Assembly (NCBI GenBank): GCA_946534775.1
Contig: CAMNCZ010000088.1
Span: 1-5,807, forward strand
DNA length: 5,807 bases
Origin: an uncultured Eubacteriaceae bacterium
Lineage (GTDB): Bacteria; Bacillota; Clostridia; Lachnospirales; CAG-274
Reading direction: 5' to 3'
Below are positions 5,741 to 5,807 of the stretch, piece by piece. Both the position numbers and the translations under genes were made by a program. The notes beneath the pieces were generated by a model that ran no database searches, was not told the origin of the DNA, and saw only the letters and a program-made list of their open reading frames with translations. Every line of letters begins with the position of its first letter. Positions within the stretch are counted from its first letter, which is position 1.

Positions 5741-5748
5741 TTTTTATT

Positions 5749-5807
5749 TTGAAAGATTATATTGAACAGCGTGCTATAGAAGTCGGGGAGTACATAATAA
5801 AAACCAA
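5749..5807 (+). CDS. spoIIID: Stage III sporulation protein D, N-terminal 19 codons (cut by the window edge)
   Basis: SpoIIID is a small DNA-binding regulator that reshapes sigma-E and sigma-K transcription in the mother cell during sporulation. Only the first 19 codons are visible, reading MKDYIEQRAIEVGEYIIKT. They align without gaps to the N-terminus I recall for Bacillus subtilis SpoIIID, sharing the pattern M-x-DYI-xx-R-x-I-xx-G-x-YI. The helix-turn-helix lies outside the window, so the call rests on a short stretch. The start is TTG with GGGAG 8 nt upstream. The gene is divergent from scrR and is probably a core neighbour, not part of sucrose metabolism. A mother-cell sigma-E promoter would be expected. 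CATATACT at 5707-5714 resembles a sigma-E -10 element, but I see no well-placed -35. Confidence 0.78.
   Translation, partial: MKDYIEQRAIEVGEYIIKT

Noticed and set aside
4360..5748. CcpA cre site controlling scrA or scrR
   Set aside because: Scanning both gaps by eye found nothing close to the 14-bp cre pattern. The palindrome at 5545-5561 has an odd centre and no CG, so it does not fit.
5734..5748. ATG at 5734 as the spoIIID start
   Set aside because: It overlaps the GGGAG ribosome binding site of the TTG start, and its five extra residues do not match the family N-terminus.

Overview
The window holds a complete sucrose phosphotransferase (PTS) utilisation cluster, flanked by the first codons of two core genes. 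All sucrose genes lie on the minus strand, so transcription runs from right to left: scrR (LacI-family regulator), scrA (fused sucrose EIIBCA permease), scrB (sucrose-6-phosphate hydrolase), scrK (fructokinase). About 105 bp further on, at the left edge, come the first 18 codons of ptsH (HPr). At the right edge, on the plus strand and divergent from scrR, are the first 19 codons of what reads as spoIIID, the sporulation transcription factor. A spoIIID-like gene, moderate GC, strong AGGAGG-type Shine-Dalgarno sites, GTG/TTG starts and a glucose-superfamily EII fused to its own IIA domain all suggest an endospore-lineage Firmicute of class Clostridia. A gut Ruminococcaceae/Oscillospirales-type organism is my guess, not a demonstrated assignment.

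The genes form one pathway. PEP passes its phosphate through Enzyme I (not in the window) to HPr His15, then to the IIA domain of ScrA (His554), then to its IIB domain (Cys26), and finally to sucrose as it crosses the membrane. ScrB splits sucrose-6-phosphate into glucose-6-phosphate and fructose, and ScrK phosphorylates the fructose. scrA, scrB and scrK are tightly packed: a 12-bp gap, then an 8-bp overlap. They are probably one transcript from an extended -10 promoter in the scrR-scrA gap. ptsH appears to have its own promoter as well and may also receive read-through.

The proteins are recognisable members of known families. The more interesting signals are in the three short non-coding gaps. 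(1) The heptamer GTTTCAT, in one orientation, occurs once in a palindrome at the predicted scrR transcription start and three times at the scrR 3' end, two copies exactly 10 bp apart; these are candidate ScrR operators. (2) A good plus-strand promoter (TTGACA, 18 bp, extended TGATACATT) sits back-to-back with the scrA promoter and points into the 3' end of scrR, with the three GTTTCAT copies just downstream of its start. This would give a repressor-controlled antisense RNA to scrR. (3) The ptsH leader carries a perfect 10-bp AT-rich inverted repeat built from AAAATTTT octamers. (4) ScrR has Thr where the LacI-family hinge helix normally has Leu, and its best operator has no central CpG. No mobile element, CRISPR array, rRNA or tRNA was seen, and no gene looks broken apart from the two cut by the window edges.
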